Source: Asterias rubens (lineage: Eukaryota > Echinodermata > Asteroidea > Forcipulatida > Asteriidae). From it: a DNA stretch of 64,000 nucleotides. The notes beneath the pieces were generated by a model. That model was not told where the DNA came from, ran no database searches, and was given only the letters and a program-made list of their open reading frames with translations. The translations under genes were made by a program, and so were the position numbers. The stretch lies in contig NC_047081.1 in NCBI RefSeq assembly GCF_902459465.1, positions 10,135,883 through 10,199,882 on the forward strand, in the 5' to 3' direction. Shown here in pieces: positions 58,201 to 64,000 of the stretch (position 1 is the stretch's first letter; the number at the start of each line of letters is the position of its first letter).

Positions 58201-61200
58201 GGTCCTAACTCGAGATAAGACTAGTCCTAACTCTTTGTGAAATCCACCCTGTACCTACGCATGCAATACATTTTGGGTACCATGCAAAATTGCCTAAAAT
58301 GGTCGACTTTAGACCCCCGCTCGAACTTGGACCAAATGACGGTCACGATGGAACAGTCACCCCTGTCAGGCAGGAACTAAACTCCTTTAATCAAATTCTG
58401 GTTTCATCCATCAACCACGGACTCCATCGTACCTTACCCCAAGCTAGACCCATCAGTCAGAATCATAGCGATTAACTTACAAGACAAATCAATCTAGACT
58501 GATTAACACACACAAGACAGATCAATCTTATGACGTATCGGTGTTTTGACCACGCACGTGCCCTTCTAACGTCATTGTATGAGTTTGTTCATCACGTGAT
58601 CCCACGCGTTAATGTGGTTGGGTGGTTCCATTGTTTGAACCCCAACCCCCAACCCAACCCAACCCAAACCAACCCTAACCCAACCCACACCTTGTTGCGA
58701 AGAAACACAAGTGCCTAATTTCACATCACTGTTTAAAGGGAAGGTACACGTTTTTTGGGTAATTACTCAAAACAAAATATTAACTTAAAAACTGAATTGG
58801 TAACGAACATTGGATAGCTATTGATAGTATAAAACATTATGGGAAACGGCTCCCTCTAAAGTAACATAGTTTTTGAGAAAGAGGTAATTTCTCACTAAAA
58901 TAATATAAATAGCTAGAAGTCTATTATTCCTATATCTGAAAGCGCAAAAATTCGTCCAACAAGGGTGTTTTTTTTCTTCATCATTTTCTCCCAACTCCGA
59001 TGACCAATCGAGCTCAAATTTTCACAGGTTTGATATTTTATACATATGTTGAGATACACCATGTGAGAAGACCGGTCTTTGACAATTACCAATAGTGTAC
59101 CTTCCCTTTAACGGTAAGCAAATTTTCTAGTTACTGTATCCAAATCATGCGGCAGTTCTGAACATCATTTTCAGGTACACCGTGCTAATTATAAAATATT
59201 AATAGTGGTAACTTACTGAAGCATGTCCTTTAATTTCAGTTCCAATTTACGGTTATATAAAAATAAAATAAATCCCCGGAAGACCTTAAGAAAACCTTGT
59301 CACGAAATGTTAAAGTTGACATCATTTTTCTACAGAGATGTAGGCGTAGATAATATCGCCAGTTACCTTGGGGGGTTATTATGGTTGCTTTCTCGATTGT
59401 TATTAGAACATCTTAAGATTACAAATTGGAATTCGGAAGTCAATTCATAAGAATGTTTACTTTGTCTTTATTTTTATGGTCATCTCTAAGATTAAGTTTC
59501 AATTTATATTATTGTGAAAGATACTCGAATAATACTTTGATGCAACAACAACAAAATGAGTTCAAAACCTTCTGACTATGATATGTGCGTTTTGATTGCG
59601 CTATTAAATTCCGAAAGGCTAGGCGAGCACGATCCATGGTATGATTATCATTTTTTGAAGGAAAATATTTCTGAAAGAAAAAATAATATTTCAGCTTTTT
59701 TAGGTCAACGCACCCCGAGTCTCTAATTTCGCCCGTGGACTAATCATGGGACCGGGCAAATTAAAATCTGCGCGGAGCGCACCGTTTGAATCAAACGTGT
59801 TGATCAAAAATCATAATCGATATTCCAGAAATACCCTTGTGAAATTTTACTTTATTTTGTGGGGAAAAGGGGGACAGAAAAAGAAGCTATTTTCTGCCAT
59901 GTCCACGAGGACCCCTGGAATGGGTTGTCAGAAAAACTCTTCGGTTCCCTGAGCAATAATGGCAACCCATGACACCTGTCCGAAGTAGTGTTTATCGACA
60001 CCTCTCGACACAAATACTGACGGGGGAAAAGTGCCATCCAAGCCGGGCGCCGCGAGTCGGGGGAATACGGGGAGCGCGTGTTCCTTCGTTCAGAACGGAT
60101 ATTAAAAAAGGTTACAATTTCGCAGTACACAAAATCGGTCGCTCACTCGCTCGCTTGCTCGCTGGGAAATTACTGATCACTGTGTCTAGTATATCTTAAT
60201 ATGACTTTAGGTCGCATTGTAAATACATTTTAGTCAGGGGAGAGATTTATAAGAGAAAAGGTTTTGTGTTCTCTTCGCGGAATGTAAATCCCTGATGATT
60301 GAGAATGGGTTTGAATGTAAAACTGCAATTAGGGGTAACAGAATATATGAGAAACGAACCCAAAGAGTCGTTTTTGCTTTATCTGCGTGAAAGGGCACTC
60401 CACACATAAAGGAAAATTGTTATTAAGTCTAGCAGGATTTAGTGAAGTGGACTTGGTCAAGCTAGTAGGAAAGGAGTCAATAAAATGAAGGGTAAATAAA
60501 GCTGAAAAAACACAATGCAATTTTATTGTTGTTATTCTGAAACAGCACGATTTGTTTGCAAAGTTCAACGGCATCAACATTAGTACTCAAAATAATTAGT
60601 GATTAACAAAAGATCTACATATGCTTGATCCCATTAATGACGTCACGCCTTGAGACGTGACCTCCGCACACTGCCCTGCTTCAATTTCCAAATTGAGGGG
60701 GTGAATGAGTCCTTGTTGCATCTGACGTCAGTATTTGACGTCATTACGCAACAAGAGACTGCTGTCAATGCCTTCCACGAGGCACGTTTCATCAAAGATG
60801 GCGGCCAATTGCATCAAAGATGACGGTTTAAAGACACCTTATTCTCACTTGGTTCATCCCAACATGGATAAAATAACATATGTGTGAACATTTGGACTCA
60901 ATAATGGAGGGGAAAAAAAGTTGCAAGAAAGAAAAGGGGAAATTGCACGCTTTCAGATGCCTGATGAGAAAGGCTTTCTCAGATTCAATTAATATTAATG
61001 AGTGAGAAATTACCTCTTTCTCAAAACCTACGTTACTGCAGAGGGAGTCGTTTCTCACAATGCATCATATATCATACTGCTCGTTACTAAGTAAGGTTTT
61101 TATGCTAATAATATATATTTTTAGTAATAACCAATAAACGTTTCCAACAACCTGAAATATTGATCTGTTTGATTTTCCCGCCTTTTTCATTGACAGAAAC

Positions 61201-63251
61201 GTGCGGACGTCGTCGCTTAGAGTCCAGCATCGCCAAACGGGTGGTACTTGGGCATGCGTCAAAGGCGGGATGGCCCTGGTTGGTGCAGTTAACTCAACTC
61301 GACGGAACGCAACCTTACTGTGGAGGCACGCTGTTGAATGAGGATTTTGTACTCACTGCTGCACACTGTTTCGACAGGTGATTGTCTAAGGCTCTTTTCG
61401 AAACCACGGTTTTTATGCAATAACTATTACTTTGAGTATATTGAGTTTGGGTGTTACCCAAACACCGATGTGTGCTAGCACTTTATACCCAGTACTTTCC
61501 TGAGTCATGTGAAAAAATATCACAGGCATGTTACCCGGATGGGATTCGAACCCACGACCCTTACAATTCTAGAGCAGTGTCTTACCAACTAGACTACCGA
61601 GGTTGCCCGGTAGCTAGAGGCGGTTCGATTGAGTAAATTACCAATAGTGTCCAGTGCCTTTAAATCTGATGTGAGCTTATAGATACAAAACAGAAACCTT
61701 CTGAAGTCCGTCACTGCATTTCAACCACAAGTTTGTTTTGACAACTATACTTGACTAGTCTAGCTGCACACAATGAATGATTCAACAGCACTTAATCAAA
61801 TCACTACAAATGACTCAATGAAACAGAATCCGCAAGTTCGATACCAATTTATTATTTTAAAGAGCGGGAAAACGGTGTCTAACAGAATTGATCGTGAGCC
61901 TCTTGGCCCAAGGAAAGCGACTCTCGCACAAACAATTTAAACATGCATGTTTTGGTTGGAAAGAGTTTCTTCAAACTCAACTTGCTGTGTAAAAAAACTG
62001 CGTGACTATGTAATGAAATGAAATGCGTAAGTCACTAGGGGGCATATAAAGTGGGAAGCGGGAGTTTTGTAGCCCGCGGTTGGTTACGCACGACGTCGAT
62101 TGTAACGAAGTAAAAGTCCTTCCTTGGATTTTCGCCCGTCAGTAACCGATCGTTTCTAGCCATCGATTCAGAATAATTTTTGCAACAGCGAACTTGCACC
62201 AAAACGCCTGGGACAGACTGCGAACGTAAACATTTTTTTGTTCGAGAGATTTCAACGCCTTGAGAGTTGTATGGCTGGGTACAACTGCACTGGTCAGCAA
62301 GTTTCAACTAGTTCAGAAAGCTCACAGAATGTTTTGGTTTAAAAAGTTATTGGTCGCTGTTGAAGATTACAAGTCACTGGTTCTAAGCACGTGAACCTGT
62401 GCATACATCCGAGTGAGGGCGCCCTACAGAAATTACACTTGACGCTACGGCTTCCCTCTTGATATAAAACGCATTTCAACTGGCCGATAACAAGCATGGA
62501 CAATATCTACATCATAACGGCTGCGATGATTCGGTGTGCAAACTATCAGTAGTCGGGGAAAACACAAATTAATAGTAGGACAAAAAGTTGCAATGTAAAG
62601 GCTTTGTCCCACAAGACAATTTCTTTTTCAACTTGGAGTCAAACTCTTGTATTGCATACAGAAGGAACACTTCGGCAGCACACGACACATTATTTTAGCT
62701 ATTACGTTTACTATCCTCAATAAGATAATGAGAAATGTGAAAACAAATTGTCATTGGAACTGCCTCGAGCTTGATACCTAATAACTAAATTTAGGTTTTA
62801 AAACTTTCCATGGTTGAAGTATAACTAAGACAGGTTTGCGGTAACACCATGTGGAAATCTCTTTATGGTGATATAGACAACTAATAATGTAGATAAAGAT
62901 GTGATAGAGATTACACTATGTCCGTTATATATGAGGTTTTTTTTTTTCATTGTTTACAAAGACATGAACCAAACGAAGTTTTCGTCACTCTTGGCGACAA
63001 GGATCGCTCGAAGGAAGACGGCACAGAGCAGCGATTCCGCATCGAGTGTGTCTACATCCACGAGGCGTACATCCCAAAGGGAGACTACAAAGACGACGTG
63101 GCCCTCGTACGACTCAAGACCGGTGGACGTAAGATGGTCAAGATGAACCCTGCCGTGCAACCAGCCTGTTTACCACCCCAGCGACTGCCGAAGGCTCAGG
63201 ACTTGTTCGGGCCTGGTGATGAGTGTTTTGTGGTCGGGTGGGGCTTCACAG
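27755..63251 (+). CDS. Secreted serine protease 2, 3'-partial (27755-27931, 46484-46823, 61197-61377, 62962-63251, continues beyond window)
   Basis: S1-family secreted zymogen and probable tandem paralog of protease 1. Exon 1 has a clear signal peptide ([19 protein letters not shown]) and an A at -3 of its ATG. Exon 2 is a 113-residue charged pro-region, exon 3 has a propeptide Cys, activation site KR|VVLG and catalytic His (TAAHC), and exon 4 has the catalytic Asp (DDVALVRL) and [10 protein letters not shown]. Intron phases 0, 1, 2, 1 equal those of protease 1, and exon 3 is 181 bases like the corrected paralog. The exon carrying the catalytic Ser is not before 64000. Introns 1 and 2 are 18,552 and 14,373 bases and full of transposons. 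Exons 3 and 4 are certain; their link to exons 1 and 2 rests on phase agreement and architecture, since other unrecognised exons lie in these introns. Confidence 0.65.
28010..28690 (+). repeat. Degenerate tandem repeat at the start of protease 2 intron 1
   Basis: GCGATGT(T/G) recurs at 28130, 28282, 28461 and 28659 (spacings 152, 179, 198), each time with GTAGAGT, AAAGTCAAGA and TCGAAGTCTAAA nearby. About four old, diverged units. Confidence 0.65.
28691..29359. other. Intron 1 sequence of protease 2, nothing recognised
   Basis: Unique-looking AT-rich sequence without ORFs or repeat matches that I can see. Confidence 0.4.
29360..29830 (-). repeat. Three-unit ~156-bp tandem array with ribozyme-core-like and histone-type stem-loops
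   Basis: CTCCTTTGTGGG starts at 29409 and 29564, and CTTCTTTGTGGG at 29721 (155 and 157 apart). On the minus strand each unit reads CTGA(A/T)GACGAGCAGAG, a short loop, then CTGTACGAAACGTCGAGAC, then a GGYYCTTTTCAGRRCC-type hairpin: good in units 1 (29427-29442) and 3 (29739-29754), decayed in unit 2. The third unit has CTGATGA exactly (29793-29799 complement). Confidence 0.75.
30366..30482. mobile_element. TTAGGAC-type palindromic element
   Basis: GGATTTCACAAAGACTTAGG opens it, followed by GGACGAGCAACTCGTC and GGTTAGGACTCGTCCTAAG. A family 2 TTAA arm (30200-30365) lies directly upstream. Confidence 0.6.
30488..30822 (+). mobile_element. TTAA miniature element, family 1, 5'-truncated
   Basis: Begins inside the family at GGTAACGATTAATGGG and ends GTGTCCAGTGTCTTTAA. 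The GAGACCCCAGATTCAG / TTTGAGGTCTCG inner palindrome is present. Confidence 0.8.
31407..31794 (+). mobile_element. TTAA miniature element, family 1, full length (388 bp)
   Basis: TTAAAGGCAGTGGACACTAT at the left and GTGTCCACTGTCTTTAA at the right, TTAA at both edges. This is a good reference copy of the family. Confidence 0.9.
31795..33451. other. Intron 1 sequence of protease 2 with an unexplained ORF
   Basis: Holds a 139-codon plus-strand ORF (32262-32681) with fairly coding-like base use and an internal GTG|GTAAGC donor-like site, but no recognised domain. Also a family 2 TTAA arm (32781-32874). Otherwise AT-rich. Confidence 0.35.
33452..33833. mobile_element. TTAA palindromic element, family 3
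   Basis: TTAAAGGAACGTTACAGAAT opens it and ATTCTCGAATGTTCCTTTAA closes it, with GGTAAGAAACAA facing TTGTTTATTACC just inside. 382 bases, no coding capacity. Confidence 0.75.
34108..34493 (+). mobile_element. TTAA miniature element, family 1, inserted beside an older end
   Basis: Complete copy (TTAAAGGCAGTGGACACT to GTGTCCACTGCCTTTAA). The 32 bases before it (TTAAAGGAAAGGTAAACG) are the start of a variant copy, suggesting insertion into or next to an older element. Confidence 0.85.
34494..35922. other. Intron 1 sequence of protease 2, no recognised gene
   Basis: Mixed unique sequence with a run of about 15 Gs at 35263. Several ORFs of 60-85 codons show no recognisable motif. Confidence 0.35.
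35923..36297 (+). mobile_element. TTAA miniature element, family 1
   Basis: TTAAAGGCAGTGGACACT at the left; the right end GTGTCCAGAGTATTTGG has decayed and runs straight into a TAGACC-family remnant (36298-36432). Confidence 0.8.
36298..36760. mobile_element. Cluster of three older element fragments
   Basis: In order: a TAGACC/CGCAAATACC-type element (36298-36432), the body of SINE family 3 without its head (36475-36592), and a GGCCGTGTCC-type element (36598-36760, AAGGCCGTATCCGAAATTGG to GTATACGGCTTTGG). Confidence 0.6.
37307..37727. mobile_element. TTAA family 1 fold-back copy (421 bp)
   Basis: Both ends derive from the same side of the family. The left reads TTAAAGACACTGGACACT then CTCACTTGGTGTATCTC and TCGGTTATCGAAGTTGCGAG. 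The right is the mirrored CTTGCAACTTCGATGACC, TACACCATGTGAG and GTGTCCAGTGCCTTTAA. Confidence 0.75.
37958..38295 (-). mobile_element. TTAA miniature element, family 1
   Basis: TTAAAGGCAGTGGACACG to GTACAGTGCCTTTAA, with CTCACTTGGTGTATCCCA inside. It ends 46 bases before the coding-like island at 38341. Confidence 0.85.
38341..38571 (+). CDS. Coding-like island, possible terminal exon of unknown gene
   Basis: After an acceptor-like GACCCGAG the frame runs 76 codons to TAG with GC-rich third positions unlike the flanks. It contains [20 protein letters not shown] and [15 protein letters not shown] and ends KKTQGTCQ, like a disordered cytoplasmic or secreted tail. The entry phase is 0 if the acceptor is at 38340, which would also fit the donor of the 27755-27931 exon, so an alternative short secreted product is conceivable. 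No family recognised. Confidence 0.3.
   Translation, partial: SLLKRLGGTTSMHPTSQAASRSRSVPVVRHGRAEEAPVREGSTHSYDRLTQHNPNALSTQTQVSFTDGKKTQGTCQ
38700..39071 (+). mobile_element. TTAA miniature element, family 1
   Basis: The left end is decayed (ATTGTTGGTAATTACTCG); the right end GTGTCCAGTGTCTTTAA is intact. The inner GAGACCTCAGATTTAG / GAGGTCTCG palindrome is present. Confidence 0.8.
39072..41003. other. Intron 1 sequence of protease 2
   Basis: Contains a repeat fragment (39085-39200) shared with 42313-42425, a short TTAGGAC fragment near 39665 and a GGGCCC-family relative at 40640-40790. No gene recognised. Confidence 0.35.
41004..41042 (+). repeat. (CT)n microsatellite
   Basis: About 18 CT dinucleotides after a short run of Cs. 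Confidence 0.95.
41043..42159. other. Intron 1 sequence of protease 2
   Basis: A CRE-like TGACGTCA lies near 41162 and an acceptor-like TTTTCATTACAG near 41280 is followed by a 31-codon open stretch, not enough for a call. SINE family 2 body fragments are at about 42000-42120. Confidence 0.35.
42160..42425 (+). repeat. Repeat with CTGACGA-hairpin-GAAAC core and TTCTTTTTCAGAA stem-loop
   Basis: CTGACGA (42170-42176), a hairpin with arms GCCTAG and CTAGTC, then GAAAC (42197-42201). Further on, CAGTTCTTTTTCAGAACTG (42319-42337) forms a hairpin and the segment to 42425 repeats at 39085-39200. A relative of the family at 10965 and 29360. Confidence 0.5.
42836..43171 (+). mobile_element. TTAA family 2 arm followed by TTAA family 1 right half
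   Basis: 42836-42955 carries family 2 words (TTCACAGATTTAC, GAAATATTATTCCATGAAAT). 43015-43171 carries the right half of family 1 (GATGACCGATTGAGCCTAAA to GTGTCCAATGGCTTTAA). Confidence 0.65.
43172..45859. other. Intron 1 sequence of protease 2
   Basis: A SINE family 2 body fragment is at 43330-43405. The rest is AT-rich with ORFs of at most 90 codons and no recognised motif. Confidence 0.35.
45860..46135 (-). mobile_element. tRNA-derived SINE, family 1-like
   Basis: Minus-strand head with TGGCCGAACGGTCAGGCG (A-box region) and GTGGGTTCAAGTCCCGG (B box); the body word ACCATTCGAAGGACAAGGC is shared with the copy at 13445. Confidence 0.65.
46484..46823 (+). CDS. Protease 2 exon 2 (charged pro-region)
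   Basis: Acceptor CTGTTTTTCAG, donor CCGG|GTAAGT, phases 0 and 1. It encodes [18 protein letters not shown], an acidic run ([12 protein letters not shown]), a probable helix ([17 protein letters not shown]), a glycine-rich hinge (FGGSGG) and a basic pair before the end (ERRASKLP). It has no cysteine and no known domain. It is much longer than the 42-residue equivalent in protease 1. Taken alone it could also be part of a different secreted protein. Confidence 0.7.
46824..48014. other. Start of protease 2 intron 2
   Basis: Contains a TTAGGAC palindromic element (47395-47552) and a TTAA family 1 end fragment (47620-47737). No gene recognised. Confidence 0.45.
48015..48300. mobile_element. GGGCCC-family inverted-repeat element
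   Basis: TCCCAATTTCATATTAGCC opens it and AAGCAGCTTTATGAAAT closes it, with GCTTACTGTAGT and GTGCAGTAAGCA facing inside. Confidence 0.55.
48848..49046 (-). CDS. Coding-like island, possible minus-strand exon of unknown gene
   Basis: After an acceptor GAGGTTTCAG with a CT-rich tract upstream, the minus strand is open for 66 codons to TAG (48848-48850) with strongly GC-rich third positions. It encodes [40 protein letters not shown] and [11 protein letters not shown]: a basic, tyrosine-, serine- and glycine-rich, probably disordered tail. It enters in phase 2. It may be the last exon, or end earlier at a GTATAC or GTAATT donor. I do not recognise the protein, and no partner exon was found on this strand. 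Confidence 0.35.
49195..49290 (+). mobile_element. tRNA-like SINE head
   Basis: ACCGTGGTCGAGTGGTTTTA (A box) and GAGTTCAAATCCTACCC (B box) 50 bases apart. The folded arms are imperfect, so a SINE or tRNA relic is more likely than a functional tRNA gene. Confidence 0.5.
49485..49560 (-). repeat. TGACGAC-hairpin-GAAAC repeat
   Basis: On the minus strand TGACGAC (49544-49550), perfect arms GATCA and TGATC around AATAC, then GAAAC (49524-49528) and GTTGAGTCG. A decayed GTTCTTTTCATGCC hairpin follows. Same design as at 10965. Confidence 0.55.
49561..51272. other. Protease 2 intron 2 sequence, nothing recognised
   Basis: AT-rich, with a run of about 20 Ts near 51013. ORFs up to 85 codons show no recognisable motif. 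Confidence 0.35.
51273..51659 (+). mobile_element. TTAA miniature element, family 1, full length
   Basis: TTCAAGGCAGTGGACACT (the first TTAA mutated to TTCA) to GTACACTGTCTTTAA. All interior landmarks are present. Confidence 0.85.
51660..53562. other. Protease 2 intron 2 sequence
   Basis: A GGGCCC-family relative is at 52260-52400, with a TGACGTCA near 52369. Otherwise no feature. Confidence 0.35.
53563..53840 (-). mobile_element. TTAA miniature element, family 1, 3'-truncated
   Basis: Starts TTAAAGGCACTGGACACC; interior TTTCAGATGCC and GTTTCTCACAATGTTTTA are recognisable, but the right terminus is missing. Confidence 0.7.
54488..54853 (+). mobile_element. TTAA miniature element, family 1
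   Basis: The left end is mutated (CAAGGCACCATACACG); right end GTGTCCAGTGCCTTTAA. Contains CTTGGTAACGAGCTGCAGTG and the family interior. Confidence 0.8.
55200..55294 (+). repeat. (CAA)n then (TCA)n microsatellite
   Basis: About 27 CAA triplets (55200-55280) followed by several TCA triplets, then further TCATCA clusters to about 55332. A 134-codon ORF across it, reading polyQ-polyH, is a by-product of the repeat. Confidence 0.95.
55954..56227 (-). mobile_element. TTAA miniature element, family 1, internally deleted
   Basis: TTAAAGGCAGTGGACACT then directly AAAACGAACCTTGTCACACG, so about 100 bases of the left part are missing. Right end GTGTCCACTGGCTTTAA. Confidence 0.85.
56427..56699. mobile_element. 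CAGTTG-rich palindromic element
   Basis: The left end TACCCAGGTCGAAATTC is mirrored by the right end GAATTTTGACCTGGGTA. The interior is made almost entirely of AACCAGTTG / TAGTTGAAC words; the hexamer CAGTTG/CAACTG occurs eight times. GTTGGTTTAATATGGAAAAT occurs twice, so the core also contains a direct duplication. Confidence 0.75.
57080..57480 (+). repeat. Two to three tandem copies of a ~175-bp GGGCCC-family unit
   Basis: AACT-CATCCAGTG-type openings at about 57080, 57244 and 57420 each precede an ACTGTGA-TATAG-TCACAC stretch, then GCCTGTA(A/G)GCACAAAA and TTGCTAAGC with ATAGAAAAAA (first two units). An imperfect tandem array. Confidence 0.55.
58100..58250. mobile_element. TTAGGAC-type palindromic element, best copy
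   Basis: GATTTCACAAAGAGTTAGGA at the left is mirrored exactly by TCCTAACTCTTTGTGAAATC at the right. TAGGACTAGTCCTA-type words fill the arms. Confidence 0.8.
58639..58692 (+). repeat. Telomere-like CCCAA/CCCTAA tract
   Basis: Short irregular run of AACCC, CCAACCCAACCC and one CCCTAACCC. Too short and irregular for a telomere. Confidence 0.6.
58733..59111 (+). mobile_element. TTAA miniature element, family 1, GGGAAGGTACACG subtype
   Basis: TTAAAGGGAAGGTACACG to GTGTACCTTCCCTTTAA with TTAA at both edges; same subtype of ends as the copy at 12662-13042. Confidence 0.9.
59112..60826. other. Protease 2 intron 2 sequence
   Basis: No recognised gene. A GC-richer patch spans about 59950-60090, and paired TGACGTCA-like sites occur near 60640-60740. 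Confidence 0.35.
60827..61145 (-). mobile_element. TTAA miniature element, family 1
   Basis: GTTTAAAGACACCTTATTCTC (terminal motif shortened) to AATAACCAATAAACG, with CTTGGTTCATCCCAACATGG inside. It ends about 50 bases before protease 2 exon 3. Confidence 0.7.
61197..61377 (+). CDS. Protease 2 exon 3 (activation site, catalytic His)
   Basis: Acceptor TTCATTGACAG, donor AG|GTGATT, phases 1 and 2. It encodes [54 protein letters not shown]. Activation after KR by a trypsin-like enzyme is expected. VVLG replaces the usual IVGG. Confidence 0.9.
61405..61662 (-). mobile_element. TTAA family 1 remnant split by a SINE
   Basis: The flanks TTTTTATGCAATAACTATTA and ACTTTGAGTA (61410-61440) and TTGAGTAAATTACCAATAGT to GTGCCTTTAA (61628-61662) are the two parts of one family 1 end. 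The SINE family 2 copy between them is bordered by a repeated TTGAGTA-like target. Confidence 0.65.
61440..61628 (-). mobile_element. tRNA-derived SINE, family 2
   Basis: Same order as the copy at 5020-5200: minus-strand head with GGTAGTCTAGTTGGTAAGAC and GGGTTCGAATCCC, then ATGCCTGTGATATTTTTTCA and a terminal ACACATCGGTGTTTGGG. Confidence 0.8.
61663..62961. other. Rest of protease 2 intron 3
   Basis: No gene or repeat recognised; ends in a long T run (about 62937-62947) and the TTACAAAG acceptor. Confidence 0.5.
62962..63251 (+). CDS. Protease 2 exon 4 (catalytic Asp)
   Basis: Phase 2 in, phase 1 out (donor ACAG|GTGAGG). It encodes [47 protein letters not shown] with the catalytic Asp, [13 protein letters not shown] and [10 protein letters not shown]. 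Length 290 against 295 (296 if repaired) in protease 1. Confidence 0.9.
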
Positions 63252-64000
63252 GTGAGGGGCTTTAACAATTATTTTTTACAAATCCCTTGAGACAGAATTC
63301 GACCATTATTACGACCACTTAAGTTCACATAGAGTTATGTTCGTGTTTAATCGGTTTTTCCCTGTAGCCCCTACCTAGAGTGGCTTTTAGCCCGGTTTGG
63401 GGCAAACTTGCCTTTGAAAACAAAGTACTTAAAAAATTCAAAAATTCGGTCTTATGAATAATTATTTATGGTTAGTCCATTTGTTGTTTTTGTTTGTATG
63501 GGAATACGTAGTAGCAATTCCCTATATGCAGTAATACAGTTGTATAATTGTTTATTGATTTCTAGCAGGGTGAAGTTGCAACCATCGCTACCACAGCTGT
63601 GGATTCCAGGGGGATCCTGTTCTGTCCGGTTCATTATAAAGAGAGAGTGAACCACAGTAAACATAAATCACAGGCTAGCGCGGGCAACCGGTTGCTACAA
63701 ACTATCTTTCCGGCTCTTCCGATTGCACTCACTGTCCGTGATTAAAACTCCATCTCTTTTGCTCTTTTTGACATAATAAAAAAGTAAGAGTGTTTTTTTT
63801 CTTTTTTCGGGAATGACAAAATTGGTTCGGCTTGAAAATGAATTAAAATGAAACCTGAAACGTCGGCAGGATTGATTAGTATAATAAAGGAAATGAACAG
63901 TGTTCTCCTGATAGAGAACACAAATTTCTTGCATTGGAGAAAATATCAGTATTAACTTGACTGTTATACGAAAACCTTGTAGAGAGAGTACAATATTATA
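63252..64000. other. Right-edge intron of protease 2
   Basis: The expected last exon (motifs CAG, GDSGGP, PGVYT) is not present. A perfect hairpin GTGTTCTC..GAGAACAC lies near 63900-63922. An open plus-strand frame around 63567-63745 does not join in the required phase. Confidence 0.5.

Noticed and set aside
63567..63745. Open plus-strand frame as the last exon of protease 2
   Set aside because: No acceptor joins it in phase 1, and it lacks the CAG, GDSGGP and PGVYT motifs expected in that exon.

Overview
The window is nuclear DNA of a multicellular animal. Genes are split by GT-AG introns, and intergenic and intronic DNA is AT-rich and crowded with short non-autonomous transposons and tRNA-derived SINEs. 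The most abundant repeat is a TTAA-flanked miniature element with the end motif AGGCAGTGGACAC; I associate it with echinoderm, probably sea star (asteroid), DNA. Together with an ADMP-type BMP ligand this makes an echinoderm the best guess. That is an inference, since no search could be run.

Layout. (1) 670-3034, plus strand: the last four coding exons of a BMP/TGF-beta ligand, best matched to ADMP; its 5' end lies left of the window. A decayed copy of its first visible exon sits about 220 bases upstream. (2) 6130-8583, minus strand: a complete three-exon gene for CHCHD1 (mitochondrial ribosomal protein mS37), convergent with ADMP. (3) 11183-15434, plus strand: a five-exon secreted trypsin-like serine protease with a TATA box and initiator. 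It carries two single-base discrepancies, both in T runs, one extra and one missing. (4) 27755-63251 and beyond, plus strand: a second serine protease of the same architecture. Its intron phases (0, 1, 2, 1) are identical to those of the first, but its first two introns are 18.6 kb and 14.4 kb instead of under 1 kb. Its last exon, with the catalytic serine, lies beyond the right edge. The two proteases look like a tandem duplicate pair.

The rest is mostly repeats: about 23 copies or fragments of the main TTAA miniature element, several other palindromic families (some nested in each other), at least three SINE families, and tandem arrays at 15.6-16.7, 28.0-28.7, 29.4-29.8 and 57.1-57.6 kb. 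One dispersed family is unusual. It pairs a hammerhead-ribozyme-like core (CTGANGA, hairpin, GAAAC) with a stem-loop resembling the histone mRNA 3' end. It occurs once in the predicted 5' leader of protease 1 and as a three-unit array in intron 1 of protease 2. Two coding-like islands inside the large protease 2 introns (38.3 kb plus strand, 48.9 kb minus strand) may be exons of unrecognised genes.

The genes do not form an obvious functional set: an embryonic patterning ligand, a mitoribosome subunit and two secreted proteases simply neighbour each other.
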